Shown one piece after another: positions 31,497 through 43,088 of a stretch of DNA of 64,000 nucleotides (within the stretch, counting starts at the first letter, position 1; each line of letters opens with the position of its first letter). Source of the DNA: Topomyia yanbarensis (Eukaryota; Arthropoda; Insecta; Diptera; Culicidae). Below the pieces are notes generated by a model. It saw nothing but the letters and a program-made list of their open reading frames with translations. It did no database searches and had not been told where the DNA came from. The DNA lies in the NCBI RefSeq assembly GCF_030247195.1, contig NC_080671.1:29939543-30003542 (forward strand). Reading direction: 5' to 3'. Both the position numbers and the translations under genes were made by a program.

Positions 31497-31990
31497 ATGA
31501 TTGAAATTCAGCAGCAAAATTTGAACAATCTTCGATCCAATACAGTGGTCGTTTGTCCAATCCGCCCTTGTGTGCGCGAAGTGGGACAATTAATAAAGGC
31601 GCATACTCGTAATGCGGTACTGATAGCATTTAAAACTTTGGCCATGGCGAAAAGTTTGGCTATGGGAAACAACATGCAACACGTCGTTGCGCATGTCAAT
31701 GTTAGAATCAAGATACCCGTTTAGATTGACGAAGATAAGACTGGTGTGAGTCTGCACGATCTATCCCCGCGTACAACCAATAAATTCACTATTGATGTCG
31801 AAGTACGTAACGGTGAAAGTTTGAAACCTGGAGAAACTTTTTTCCAGGTATATCCAATGATGTTCGTATCGTGAGAAGCAAATCTCAAATCACGCTGCGC
31901 ACATATGAAGGACAGATCCCTATGTGCCAAACCATGTGTGAAAGCCTCTAATGAAACAACATCAACTGTGAGCAAACCCAACAACATTAA
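31497..31990 (+). pseudogene. LINE ORF1-like relic inside hAT 2
   Basis: The first 75 codons are open and end at a TAG; the same frame continues with IDEDKTGVSLHDLSPRTTNKF and a further open stretch. VSLHDLSPR matches the relic at 8218 (VRLHDLAPR). An RT is not present. It was presumably captured or inserted within the hAT. Function unlikely. Confidence 0.45.
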
Positions 31991-32602
31991 TTAAATCACC
32001 AACAACCGGAGTTGCAACTCAGCCACCAACGAATGCTGGAACAACAGAATCTACGCACAGCGTGTCCGATCATTGTGATACTGCTTACCAATGGTTGTCA
32101 TTCGAGATTGCCAGATATAGCGCAGGGAAACTACTTGCGACTGTTGATGTTTCTGCTTTGCTTCAATGATGTGTATTTAGTGCTGAAAACTTCTCGCCTG
32201 TTCCTGCACAGACGATCTCATAATAATTCGTCTCATTTGTTCAATTCAGGATTTCCGATTTCTGCAACAACAGCATGAAACTTTCGCTGGTGGTGGTGTA
32301 GCAAGAACTTCGCGTGTGTGTGTATAAATCCTAAAAAGCACGGTGATCGAATTCCCACAAAAAAATTCTGACAGAGCTCTTCCTTTCAGACCCACAGAAC
32401 TTTTTTACTGCCGAAGCTCTGCCTGCCCGACCCAAGATCTTTGTAACTGCCGAAAACCTGTGGAGAAAGCACAGTCGATTGATAGGTAACGGGGGGAGGC
32501 AGCCCCTTTCGACTGTCCTGGTTTTTTACTCGCCGCATATGGTCACCCTACTATTGATTGCTGCGGAAGAACGTTTTTGTATGTATATTGATGAAGTACA
32601 GG

Positions 32603-33594
32603 TAGGGTTCGCAGTACCGACCCTTTTTGGCGAGAACCGGTACTACGGTACTGAAGCCCTTTTTTCAAATTCGAAAAGAGCCTCAAAATGAAATTGAATG
32701 CTCAAACTGATGACCTTATTCTCAGATGATTGATTTGTGCTGATCAAAAAAACATGTTTATTGTTTTTAATTGATTCGGAATGGCATGACTCATTTCAGC
32801 AGAAAATATTTTTCGTATGCGGCACCTTCTTTTATTTCGAAATCTAGGCCACTTGGAAATCAATAACTGCTAAGCGGTGCGACTTTTATCGACTTTAACA
32901 GATGGTAAAATTAAGAAACACTATTAATAACAGTAAATCAAAGCGAGAATGGCAGTAAATCCGACCAGGTTGCTCGCTTTTCCTCTCTTGATTTTCTGTA
33001 AATTGGTTTCGACCTGCATACCAAGGCTCTTTGCTTTCCTGTAAACTATGGAGTTTTGCTGAATTTTCCTATCACTAATAATCACAAATCGCCTCATTTG
33101 TAGTAGCTCACCAAGTCTAAAATTGTTAGCTGCTAAATCGCTGTTCTTTATTTTTAAATAAAGGTTTAAGAGCAAACCAAAGACATGACTTAGACAATAC
33201 TCTTATTGCGTGCCACCCAGTAAAAAATGGAATCCAATCAGAATGTCGCTCATAAAAAAATCATAGCAAATTTTTACGTCTCTTACGCTAGGTGTGAATA
33301 TTATGAAATTTAGTACAAGATCGTTAAAATTTAATAGTAACAATATAAAGAATTTAAACATACTGTTCAGTACAACGGGAGCTAGTAATGTTTAACTTAT
33401 AGAAGGTAATTAATACAATTAAGTCATCTTGCAGACCGATATTTTGAAACAGAGTCCACATATTTTTCATAAAAAAATTGTATGGTACCGAAAATACCGG
33501 TACTGGTTTTTCTTCAGTACCGGTATTACGGTACAAAAAATGGGTCGGTATTCCCGGGATTTTCGGTACTGGTATTACCGGTACCACAACCCTA
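32603..33594. mobile_element. hAT element 3 with GGTACCGG-rich subterminal repeats, nested in hAT 1
   Basis: Ends TAGGGTT...AACCCTA, flanked by AGTACAGG (32595-32602) and AGTACAGC (33595-33602), an 8-bp duplication with one change. Subterminal regions are full of ggtac/accgg words (32610-32660, 33480-33585). 992 bp; the minus ORF at 32924-33175 has no recognisable domain, so non-autonomous. Confidence 0.85.
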
Positions 33595-33980
33595 AGTACA
33601 GCTACATTTCATATGACTTCAGTGCTATGCTAAGATTTACCTTGTTTCGAAAGTATTTATCTCAAAATGTACAGCATTTTATTAATAAAACTTGCAAAGT
33701 TGACATTTTTTAATAAATGTTACATTCTGAGGAGTCCGTCAAAGTTAATGTACGTGTAAATAAGAGTAATATTTTATTATATTTGGTTATTCAAAAAAAA
33801 TAACAATTTTTCAACACACTTTTCAAAACTACAGAATTTTACCGCATTTACCGCATTACCGCGCGGTGCGGTGCGGTAAATGCAGTGCGGTTGCGGTAAG
33901 CGGTGCGGTTTTATTATTTTTTTGCGGTTGCGGTGCGGACTATCCATTTACCGCCCACATCCGCACCGCGACGAACCCTA

Positions 33981-34390
33981 CCTGTAGGGGGGTATGGTTA
34001 GTAAGATAATTTTTAATTATCTTTATTATGTAAATTGGAAAATTGAAATCCCACATTTTCGCAATTAATTCTTTGTGCCAAACACTGTCGAAAGCTTTTT
34101 CGATATCTAGAAGAGCAACTCTAGTGGAATAGCCCTCTGATATATTTGCCTTTACTCTTAGTTACTCTCACAAGTTGATGAGTAGTTGAATGTCCAATAC
34201 GAAATCCAAACTGCTCAGGAAGAAAAATAGAATTCTCATTGATATGTGACATCATTCTAGTTAGGATTGTTCGGAATTTTAACAAAGAAACTTCCTTGAA
34301 ATCGTCCTTTACAGTCGGATCAAAGAACAAGTTTCTTCTCGCTTTCCTCCTTTAGATAGCTTTATCCCAATTTTCCGCAAATGACTTCAT
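33981..34390 (-). pseudogene. Jockey-clade LINE, middle of RT
   Basis: On the minus strand: HINENSIFLPEQFGFRIGHS, then LLDIEKAFDSVWH (RT motif A) in a shifted frame, then IIKIIKNYLTNHT up to the hAT 1 duplication. Read across the insertion it continues directly at 28703. A frameshift lies near 34145. The 5' side toward 34390 is poorly conserved and borders the BEL/Pao segment. Confidence 0.8.
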
Positions 34391-34660
34391 ATCTTTTCTT
34401 GCTCGTAACGTGTGCCACATGTAATTCAATATCACCACCTTAACCTCAACTCTTGCGTTGCCTTAGTTTAAGTAGATTAAGTTTCCTAGTTTAATTAGAT
34501 TTAGTGTGCTAGAATTTCGCTTTATACCACCTCGACTTCCTAACGTGACAATATAATGATTTCACTAATTTTTCTCCTCACTCTTCAAGACGTTTGCTGT
34601 CATCTATCAACCGAACTGACATCTCATCTCCTTGCACGTTGCAGCTTACATCATAGGGCT
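34391..34660. other. Junction segment between BEL/Pao 3' end and Jockey RT
   Basis: Noncoding. It may include BEL/Pao 3' untranslated or LTR remnants, but no second LTR copy is present to prove it. Confidence 0.3.
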
Positions 34661-36007
34661 TCAATTCGGATTGCCCTGCAGTGTTGTCCTTAACATTTCC
34701 CCGGCCCGTAATTCTGGTCCGGATGCTATATCAGATCCAGTGTTACCACTGCTCACCTCCAACACTGCCAGCCTTACTGTAGCCCGCTTGAATACACCAC
34801 TTTTGGTGCGAACCCATGCCTGACGAATCCTCCCATCAGCGGAAATTATAGGCTTCTCCACAATTCCGCGGACCCAGGCTTTTCTATTGCTGCCTTCAGC
34901 CACGTAAACGAGGTCTCCAATTTTCAAGGGAGTTGTTTCACCGAACCACTTAGGTCGTTGGTTCACAGACGGAATGTATTCCCTAATCCATCGTTTCCAC
35001 ATTTCCTCCGCTATCAACTGAGACCGCTTATAGGCGTCCCGAAGAGCTTCCGCCGAGTTTGGAGGAGGTGGTGTCGAAAGTGGTTCGTTTGGAGAAACCC
35101 CACGTAAAAAATGGTTGGGAGTAAGTGCTTCTACCTCTGCTGTTTGCTCAGACACGTAAGTTAGGGGACGTGAATTTACCATGTCTTCTGCTTCGACAAT
35201 TGATGTGCATAAAATTTCATCTGTTAACCGTCTTCCATCGTCTAGAGCTTCAAGAGCGTCCTTCACCGATCGAACTAAACGCTCCCACACACCCCCCATG
35301 TGAGGAGCGCCCGGAGGATTAAACGACCACTTAGTTCTTGAGTTTGTAAATTCCTCGGCACAATCGAAACCAATACCACTGGTAGCTTCAGTTATCACCT
35401 TACTAGCTCCACGCAGATTCGTGCCGTTGTCAGAAAAAAATTCGAACGGAGGCCCTCGGCGGCAGATGAACCGACGTATTGCCATTAAACAAGCTTGTGT
35501 TGTAAGCCCGTGTGCCACTTCCAAATGTACTGCTCTGATAACTAAGCAAGTAAATAATACAATCCATCGTTTTTCATACCGGCTTCCAACTGCCACTTCA
35601 AACGGTCCTATATAATCGACTCCAACGTAACTAAAAGGGCGAAGATTCGGAATAAGACGCTGCACAGGTAGCGGAGCCATCCGAGGAATTCGTGGTCGAT
35701 TTCGATGTACTTTACACCATACGCACGATTTAGATATTTTCCGGATCACAGCATTAATTTTTGGTACATGGAAACGTTGCTTTAACTCGTTTTTCACAGT
35801 TTCGCGGTAACCGTGACCAAATTTTTCATGGTAACTTTGTACAATTAGTCTCGTGATTGCATGGTCGTCAGGTAAGATTATTGGGAATCTCAAATCAAAT
35901 GGAAGAAATTCTGCACGTTCGGTTCTTCCTTCCAATCGTATTACATCGTCGTCGTCGAGAAGCGAAGTTGATTTATATAATGGACTAGATTTTTCGATAG
36001 TAAGCCA
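34661..36007 (-). pseudogene. BEL/Pao polyprotein: integrase and C-terminal domain
   Basis: Open from the stop at 36008-36010. An HHCC zinc module (YHEKFGHGY ... CVWCKVHRN) precedes the integrase core with D in VGVDYIGPF, D in FFSDNGTNLRG and E in GGVWERLVRS. The C-terminal part (KWFGET-LKIGDLVYV ... GRIRQAWVRTKSG) matches the domain that follows integrase in BEL/Pao. Catalytic residues are intact. It is separated from the upstream frame only by one in-frame TAG. Role: integration of element cDNA. Confidence 0.92.
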
Positions 36008-36394
36008 CTAGCAGACTGGACGGTTCCTATTTTTTAACAATGTCTTGAGCTCGTCTATATAAGCGTCCTTCTGCGCCATTCTGAACAGACAACGTTCCGC
36101 TCTCTGGTACTCTTCCTGCTGTAGCGGTAGGTGGACAAACCGAACGTTGCATTTCATCCGGATCTTGATTTGGGATTTCGTGGCCTTAATTGTTTCAATC
36201 GGCAAACCTTCAATTTTCTTCCTGCAGTTAGATGCGAACCTATATATTAAGGTTATGGTGCGGACTAGAACTGTCCACTTCGAAAAACGTCGAGCATCAA
36301 TGACTACTTCCGGCACAGCTATGTCATGTAAAAGAAGATGTATGCGCAATTCCTCCGTCGTGTTGGCCGGTGGCATGCTCTCTCTCTCGGCCAC
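36008..36394 (-). pseudogene. BEL/Pao polyprotein: linker between RNase H and integrase
   Basis: 128 residues continuing the RT/RNase H protein in a shifted frame (frameshift in the 36319-36394 overlap). It ends at a TAG, after which the integrase frame continues in register. K/R-rich and helical. Confidence 0.8.
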
Positions 36395-38514
36395 TCTTCA
36401 ACTCTCTCATGGATCACCGAAGGCCCTTGGACCCAAGGACTGTTAGTGTATAGTTCAGGATATTTACCCCATTTAGTTAATTGATCTGCAACATTTAGTT
36501 TTGTTGAGATCCAACGCCAATCCGTTAGCTTTGACAAGCTTAATATTTCCCCTATTCGGAAACCAACAAATTGTTTATATCTGCGCTGATCAGATCGAAT
36601 CCACGAGAGCACGGTCTGTGAATCGGTCCAAATGAACTGTTTTCCTATGTGAATTCCGTGATTCTCTCGTACAGTCTGCGCTAAACGAGCGCCTAGAACT
36701 GCTCCTTGCAATTCTAACCGTGGAATTGAAAGCTGTTTCAATGGGGCCACCTTACAACGACTCATAACCAGAGCACTCATGATTTTTCCTTTTACTATTG
36801 CTCGGAAATACGCCACGCATCCGTAAGCTACCTCACTAGCATCCGTGAAGATGTGCAACTGCAGATCCTCTACTTCGTCTGCTCTCGCATCCCCGAAGTA
36901 ACTTCGCGGGACTTTGAATGTTTCTATGCTCGATAAATATTTCGACCAACGCATCCACTTTTCGAACGAAACATCATCGATTTGGTCGTCCCATTTACAT
37001 CCGGTCCTCCACAGGTCTTGTACCAGCATTTTACCAAGCACGGTAAACGGTGAAAGCAATCCCAATGGATCAAAAAAGGCCATAACACAGCTAAGTACTT
37101 TCCTTTTTGTAGGACGTTCCCCACTCTCGAGAAGTTCGTAGAATCCAACATTCGACGAGGTAGCAAACGAAAAAATGTCCGAGTTAGACTCCCACACTAT
37201 ACCCAGCTCATGTTGAATGTTCTTGTCTCTAGCGAAATATATAGCAGAAGGTTCATGCCTCTCCCCAAGTTCTTCTAAAAACATTTTTGAATTCGATATC
37301 CAATTTCGAATTCGAAAGCCTCCTTGCGAATGAATATACCTGACTGCCTTGGCCCGCTCAACAGCCTCCTGAACTGTGTCCACGCTATCATAGTAATCAT
37401 CAACATAATGCCGGTCTACAATTGCTGCCGCTGCTTCCGGGTATTGTTCAGCAAACTCACCGGTATTCGTATTTTTTATAAATTGCGCTGAACAGGGTGA
37501 ACAAGTTGACCCGAAAGTCATAACGTCCATCACATATATTTGTGGAGGTTCATCGGATTTCGTCCGAAAAAGAAAACGTTGAGCTTGCTTATCTTCGGCT
37601 TGGATGCGAACTTGATGGTACATTTCTTCTATGTCCCCGCCGAATGCAATCGCTTTTTGGCGGAAGTGGCATATTACTCCAGGAAGTGCAACCAGCATAT
37701 CTGGCCCTTTGATCAGTTCTGAATTGAGGGAAATACCATTGACAGATGCTGCAGCGTCCCAAACAAGGCGCACTTTTCTAGGCTTCCGATGGTTTAACAC
37801 TACATTTAGTGGTAGATACCAAACAGCAGATTTCGGAGTCTCGGATAGCTCTTCCGCCGTAGCCTTATGTGCGTAGCCTTTGAGCTGATAATTCTCTATT
37901 TGCTTACACACATTATCTTTCAATGCTGGATCTTTCTCCAGCTTACGCTCGAGTGCCCTCATTCGTCGCACAGCCATCGGGTAGCTGTCAGGGAAACAGC
38001 GAATATCTGTTCGCCATAGAAGGCCTGTTTGAAAACGATCTCCAATCCGAATCGTTGTCTTCTCCAAGATTTGTAGGGCTCGTTGATCTTCTGCTGACAT
38101 CGGTACAACAAATGATGAACCACCAGCCTCTTCCAAAATATACTGGGCACGCAGCATGTCGTGTAATTCTTGATTTGTTGCTTGTTCGATTAAATGTAAG
38201 TTCAGGAAGGTTTGAGCGGTCTTCTTAAGCTTTTCCGGTCCGTATATAGTCCAGCCTAACAAAGAACGCACGGCAATTGGTTCACCAGCTTGGCCAACTC
38301 GGGATTCTAGCGGCGCAAAAAGGTGCAGATTGTCCAAACCAAGTAATATTGTTGGCGGTTCCGACATATGATCAGTGATTGGTAAGCCAGCTAGATGGGG
38401 ATATCGCTTGGAAACGTCCGCAAATTTTACACACTGCTTTGGTAGCACCAGCTCTGCTACTGTACGAACATTCTCCAAAGGAAACTGCTGTTTAGAACCC
38501 TTTGCCGAAAGCAT
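36319..38514 (-). pseudogene. BEL/Pao polyprotein: reverse transcriptase and RNase H
   Basis: 731 residues. After ~110 residues (NVRTVAEL, DNLHLFAPLE) comes the RT: WYLPLNVVLNHRKPRKVRLVWDAA, FGGDIEEMYHQV, and the active site YVDDYYDS. RNase H follows with IFTDASEVAYGC, LELQGAVLGARL and WTDSQTVLSW. The last ~20 residues are an artefact of a frameshift near 36.37 kb. The N terminus is likewise displaced in frame from the Gag/protease ORF. Catalytic motifs are intact. Pao-type, with DNA-dependent and RNA-dependent polymerase roles in element replication. Confidence 0.92.
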
Positions 38515-39460
38515 TAATTATATTTTGCGTGATTCGTTCTCATGACGTCTCCGGTCCATGAGACAATCAATGGTTCTGCTTCCCCCTTCGCCCTCAATTT
38601 CTTGGCAATCGTTTCCTCCACCAACGTTGTAGAAGACCCTTCGTCCAAAAATTCTAATGTGTCAATAACCAAATCACCAATAGATAATGTGACTGGAACC
38701 ATACGAAAAATTACGGAACGATATAAGTTCTTGTGTGCGTTGCAAGCTACCTCCATCAATTGAACTGATTCCTCCTTTCTGTGCAGTAGGGTGTGGTGAT
38801 TCCCCCCGCAGTTTCGAACCGTGCAACGTAGCTTAAAGTTGCAGCGCGCGTGTCCATGACTATTAAGACAAAGACCACAAAGTTTCAATTTTTCTACAAC
38901 CTTCAACCTCTCTCGAACATGCATTTTCCTAAATTCGTTGCAAGACCTGAGCTTATGATCCATTCCGTTGCAAAACCAGCAAGGATTATTAAACTTCCTC
39001 CCTAAAGACTCGTTGACAGCTTTGGGAGAAGAATCGTGCATGTGTAGATATTCTCGATTTCTGAATTTCCCTTTACCGGAGTTTGCCGGCTCATTTGAAG
39101 ACGAAGCGGAAAATTCGGAAACCTCCGACACGTCAGATACAATCTCCGTTATATAATCGGTGAATAATCTCAATGGAGTGCCGCGCTTGCCACGTTTGAA
39201 CCGAACCCATTCCAATTTATAACTGGGCGGTAACTTCTCCACAAGTTCCTGTACCAGTATTGGGTTGCTTAGGTGTTCCTGGAGGTTGGCAGCCTCCAAA
39301 TGGTCACATAATTGCTTCACTGTAATTCCGAAATGGATAAAGGATTGCAAACGATCGACTCTTGGAGCTGGAGCATTCCGTACTTTCATCAGCAAGGTTT
39401 TTAACAACTTCTCAGGTTTACCGAATAGATGACGTAGGTCCCTAATTACATCTGAAATTC
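38514..39460 (-). pseudogene. BEL/Pao polyprotein: Gag part and protease
   Basis: Begins inside Gag (VIRDLRHLFGKPEKLL ... LVEKLPPSYKLEW), followed by two cysteine-rich knuckles (CWFCNGMDHKLRSC; CGLCLNSHGHARC) and a protease-like segment with FLDEGSSTTLV, which in this group has DEGS. The open frame extends upstream to 39539, but its first ~25 residues (KPDKNPAEASSY) are Jockey RT, so the ORF is an accidental fusion. No start codon or 5' LTR of the BEL element is present. Confidence 0.88.
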
Positions 39461-41000
39461 CGAACAAGGATGATTTTTTCGAATAATTTACTAATAGAAG
39501 ATAGCTTGATGCTTCTGCTGGGTTTTTATCTGGCTTCAAAATAGGAATAACCTTGGCGTTTTTCCATCTTTCAGGGAAGTATGCTTATTCAAAAAATTTG
39601 TTGAATATTTTGACCAAGTATCTCATGGTGATTTCGGGAAGGTTTGTAAGAAAAATGTTGAAACTTCAATCATAACCTGGAGCTTCCATATTTTTTAACT
39701 TTTTCATGATGGATTTGATCTCATCGTAGTTTGTTTCAAAAATATCGTCTAGACAATACTTGATTTGAAACGTTTTCATATTTTTGTAAGACTTCGGTTT
39801 CAATAGGGCTCACAACGTTGAGATTAAAATTATGGACGCTTTCAAACTGCTGAGCAAGTTTTTGAGCTTTTTCTTCGTTTGTAAGAAATATGTGGTCACC
39901 TTCCTTTCAAGCTGGAATTGGTTCCTGAGGTTTAGAAAGGTTTAGAATTTGGCTTGATTTGTTCAACCTCTTTCACGAAATATTCATTTCTTAAGAATGT
40001 GAATCTATGCTTAATTTCTTTTTGTAGATTCTGATAGATACATTTCATAGCAGTATCACGAGAACGTTGATATTGACGTCTTCGAACATTCTTCAAGCGA
40101 ATCATAAGTTGAAGATCGCCGTCAATAATAGAAGTATTAAATTTTTTCTGTGTTGTTGGTACTGATAAATTTCTAGCATCAACTATAGATATACTTAAAT
40201 TTTGTAATGCCGTATCAATGTCAGATTTATTTTGTAAATCAAGGTCATGATTAAAATTATTCTCAATATAAGTTTTGTACCTTTCCCAATTCGCTTTGTG
40301 ATAATTGAACACTGAGCTAGGATTGGAAACAGCTTCTTGAGAAAGTGAAAAAGTTACTGGAAGATGATCAGAATCAAAGTCAGCATGTGTAATCAATTCG
40401 CTACAAAGGTGACTTTGATCTGTCAAAACCAAGTCAATCGTTACCTTACAGACGAATAGCACGTAGGACCATTCGGGAACAAAACTGAATAATGACCAGC
40501 AGAGCAATCATTAAAAAATAGTTTACCGTTGGAATTGCTTTGAGCATTATTCCAGGCTCGGTGTTTGGCGTTAAAATCACCGATTATGAAGAATTTCGAC
40601 CGATTTCTTATAAGTTTTTGCAAGTCTCCTTTCATGAAATTCATTTGCTCGCCAGTGCACTGGAAAGGCAAATAGCAGCAATAAAAATGATACCAAGATC
40701 AGTTTCAACTTCGATACCCAAACTCTCGATCACCTTGGTGTCAAGAGACGGCGTAACGGAATGTTTGATCCTGCGATTAACCGCTATTGCGATTCCTCCG
40801 CCGAATCCAACAATTCGATCAAATCGATGAATAACGAAATTAGTGTTACTCTTCAATTTAATATTTGGTTTTAAAAAAGTTTCGGTCACAACGGCTATAT
40901 GCACATTATGTATCCTCAAGAAGTTGAAAAAATCGTCTTCGCACGTTTTTAATGAACGAGCATTCCAATTTAATAAATTTAAATGATTATTTAAAGTCAT
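39461..41000 (-). pseudogene. Jockey-clade LINE ORF2: endonuclease and start of RT (broken)
   Basis: Starts at the ATG at 41000 with LLNWNARSLK, VVTETFL and GFGGGIAIAV of the APE-type endonuclease. After a frameshift near 40660 it continues with IIGDFNAKHRAWNN. After another near 40450 it has SDHLPVTFSL. A stop at 39932 is followed by RT N-terminal text YFPERWKNAKVIP and KPDKNPAEASSY, then ISKLFEKII in a shifted frame just before the BEL/Pao junction. The endonuclease would nick target DNA to prime reverse transcription. Confidence 0.88.
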
Positions 41001-41238
41001 TGTTAAGCTTTAATTTCATTACAATTTTGTTAGCAAATTCCCACCCCGCTTGAAAAGCTTCAAACATGAAGGTAGAATTTAACATAGCAACCATCATAGG
41101 TAACATAGAGTCTTGCAGGTATTTTAATTTTTCTTCCGTTACGCTACCTAGATCCATTGGACTAAAGGAAACGTTGGGTGCAAACGAGTTTGTAGGCGTG
41201 GTAGCGGTAGCCGTTATTTTGGCCTTGTTACCTGCCAC
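40987..41238 (-). pseudogene. Jockey-clade LINE ORF1, C-terminal end
   Basis: 83 residues ending at 40987 and overlapping the ORF2 start by 14 nt in another frame, the usual dicistronic arrangement. The MFEAFQAGWEFANKIVMKLK end fits Jockey-type ORF1. Upstream zinc knuckles are missing, so ORF1 is 5' truncated near 41.25 kb. Confidence 0.65.
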
Positions 41239-41517
41239 TGAAGCATAATAAGACAGACCATTGTAGCATGGTGTGACGGAGGTAGAATAGTTGAAAGCAA
41301 TGTTTTTTGGTAATAACGGATTTGGATGCTCATCTCAGCATGCTGTGCCTTTAACTGTTACCTGTCGTTGGTTTCATTTTTGGTACGTTTTAAATTATTC
41401 GTTTCGTGAAGGTCGCCCATTGAAACTGAAGTAAGATTTATGGTGTTTAACATATGGATACGTGGAAAGAGCATAAATGTGAAAAACACGTAAGTTTAAA
41501 ATCTTAAATCTTAATAA

Positions 41518-41710
41518 GCAAGTTTGAGGAACACTATTCCTTGGATGAACTGCCAGGAAGAGGCAAAAAACTCGGATCTTCCAACCCGAAACTGAACCAG
41601 AATGTGGTATCTCTAACTACGAAGAATAAATCAATTTCGATATGTGATTTAGCCAATCCAGCGTCGGAATGATCCAACGAATCAAGATACGGAAGGAACG
41701 TCTTGCAACA
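41518..41710 (+). pseudogene. Tc1/mariner-like transposase N-terminal relic
   Basis: KFEEHYSLDELPGRGKKLGS ... VVSLTTKNKSISICDLA resembles the paired-like helix-turn-helix region of Tc1-type transposases. The frame then has a stop, and the MITE at 41715 interrupts the sequence. The catalytic domain was not recognised further on. Confidence 0.5.
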
Positions 41711-41714
41711 AAGG

Positions 41715-41957
41715 CAGTGGCGGATCCAGGAGGAGGGTCCTGGGGGTCCGGACCCCTTCCGAAAATTTTCAACTTGTTGAGAAATTTTGAATTAGCAATT
41801 TTATATTAGTTTCAAACTTAAAATCATTTCAAACCAAATTCCACCACCAAAACTGATTTTCATTAAATGTGGTTTTGACGCACAACGTATTGTACAATTT
41901 TTATTCCAATATCAAAATTTCGGACTCCTCCCGAATTTTTTTTTGGATCCGCTCCTG
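41715..41957. mobile_element. 243-bp hAT-like MITE
   Basis: Ends CAGTGGCGGATCC and complement of CAGGAGCGGATCC. Flanked by AACAAAGG (41707-41714) and AACAAGGG (41958-41965), an 8-bp duplication with one difference. Noncoding. It sits within the Tc1-like relic. Confidence 0.8.
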
Positions 41958-41965
41958 AACAAGGG

Positions 41966-42825
41966 CCTGGAAACTGAATTCGCGAATTCTGCAGCGACCG
42001 GTTGAACACATTTTGATGGACGCCAAGACCTATGGTGACAGTGGTCTTAAAAATCTTTCTATGTCCACAATAGTATACTGCCGTAGAAGGGGAGGATGGA
42101 AGCGGTGTGGACAAGTCAACTAAAGGGGAAAATGTGGTTGAAAAGTGCTGGTTTGGCAAGTAGTATGTTCCTGTGGTTTGAAGTCTACCATTTATTACAC
42201 TATCGAAACAATGAATGCGAAAATTTACCGATGAGAGTGTCTGCAGGAAGATTTTGCTGCCTTTCTATGTAAAGCATAATACCCCTCCACTGTTTGATCG
42301 GGTTTAGGGTCGGTGTTCTACGCCAAAACAACTCTTAATTGGCTTACGGAACAATTAAGCTAACGCGTCTAAAAATGTGTTAAAACACTTGTCCGAAAAT
42401 TGATGAAATGTTTCAAAAAATTGGAGGACTAATATTATTTGCTTCTTTACAATGTTCTAGATCAAACGATCAAATGTTTGTTTGGATAAAACTTTTTTAT
42501 ATGATTGTTTACAAAACAACTTATTTTGGAAACTTATTATGCTCGCCTGATCAGGTGATCTTTACACATGATGTAGATGTCGCGATAACCTCGTTGTAAC
42601 AAAATGCGGTGCCCGACTTCGACCAGAATATTCGTCCTTTGAACAGTTCAAGTTATTCCACGAGAATGCCATGTTACAATCAATGAATTCGATCAATGTC
42701 ATCAACTGATTAAAGGTACATCAGTTATAAATTAAGAGCGACGGATTATGTTTCGAAAAGAACGAACTACTCTGTTCTGCGGTCAGACTAAAAGTGAAAT
42801 CTCTAGTCAGGAATATTGTACAGAA
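41966..42825. other. Unassigned sequence
   Basis: May hold further decayed transposon sequence; no domain recognised. Confidence 0.3.
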
Positions 42826-42827
42826 GC

Positions 42828-43088
42828 CTAACATGTATCAATTCCTTGAGCTGAATGTTTGACTCCATCGTCGCTTCTAATATCCCGCGCGCGTCCTCGA
42901 TATCGATGTTGATTATGGCTGATATGTGGAATTGCGGCAAGTTCCAATATAGCTTCAGCTGGTTTCTCTTTCGGTATTCGTACTACATGTCCAACCCAAA
43001 GTAGTCGACCGTGCTTTATTCGCCTTCCGATGCACACTATTGCGCAGTAGTGCTGCAGGGCTTGAATCAATTCAATAGATTTTAGCAC
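42828..43088 (-). pseudogene. C-terminal relic of a non-LTR RT (RRLRWLGHV-type end)
   Basis: RRIKHGRLLWVGHVVRIPKEKPAEAIL matches the R-LRWLGHV-RM--R-P--vL tail common downstream of RT domains in RTE-like and related elements, followed by an R-rich G-R-R-G-like end. Only the tail is present. Confidence 0.45.

Larger units (their letters stand above)
29401..32550. mobile_element. hAT element 2, nested in hAT 1
   Basis: Ends share TAGGGTGACCATA in inverted orientation (29401-29413 and 32538-32550). The 8-bp duplication is CTATTGAT (29393-29400, 32551-32558). Both ends also carry gtcctgg words. It contains the mariner at 29523-30763 and a LINE ORF1-like segment at 31.5-32.0 kb. No hAT transposase seen. 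Confidence 0.9.
28704..33980. mobile_element. hAT element 1 with GCGGT-rich subterminal repeats
   Basis: Termini TAGGGTTCGTCGCGG and its exact complement (33966-33980), flanked by an 8-bp duplication CCTGTAGG (28696-28703, 33981-33988): hallmarks of hAT. Both ends have about 150 bp of repeated gcggt/accgc words (28711-28860 and 33840-33975). After removing two nested hATs about 1.1 kb remains with no transposase, so it is non-autonomous. Confidence 0.9.

Noticed and set aside
34632..38228. Plus ORFs across 34.6-38.2 kb
   Set aside because: Antisense to the BEL/Pao polyprotein.
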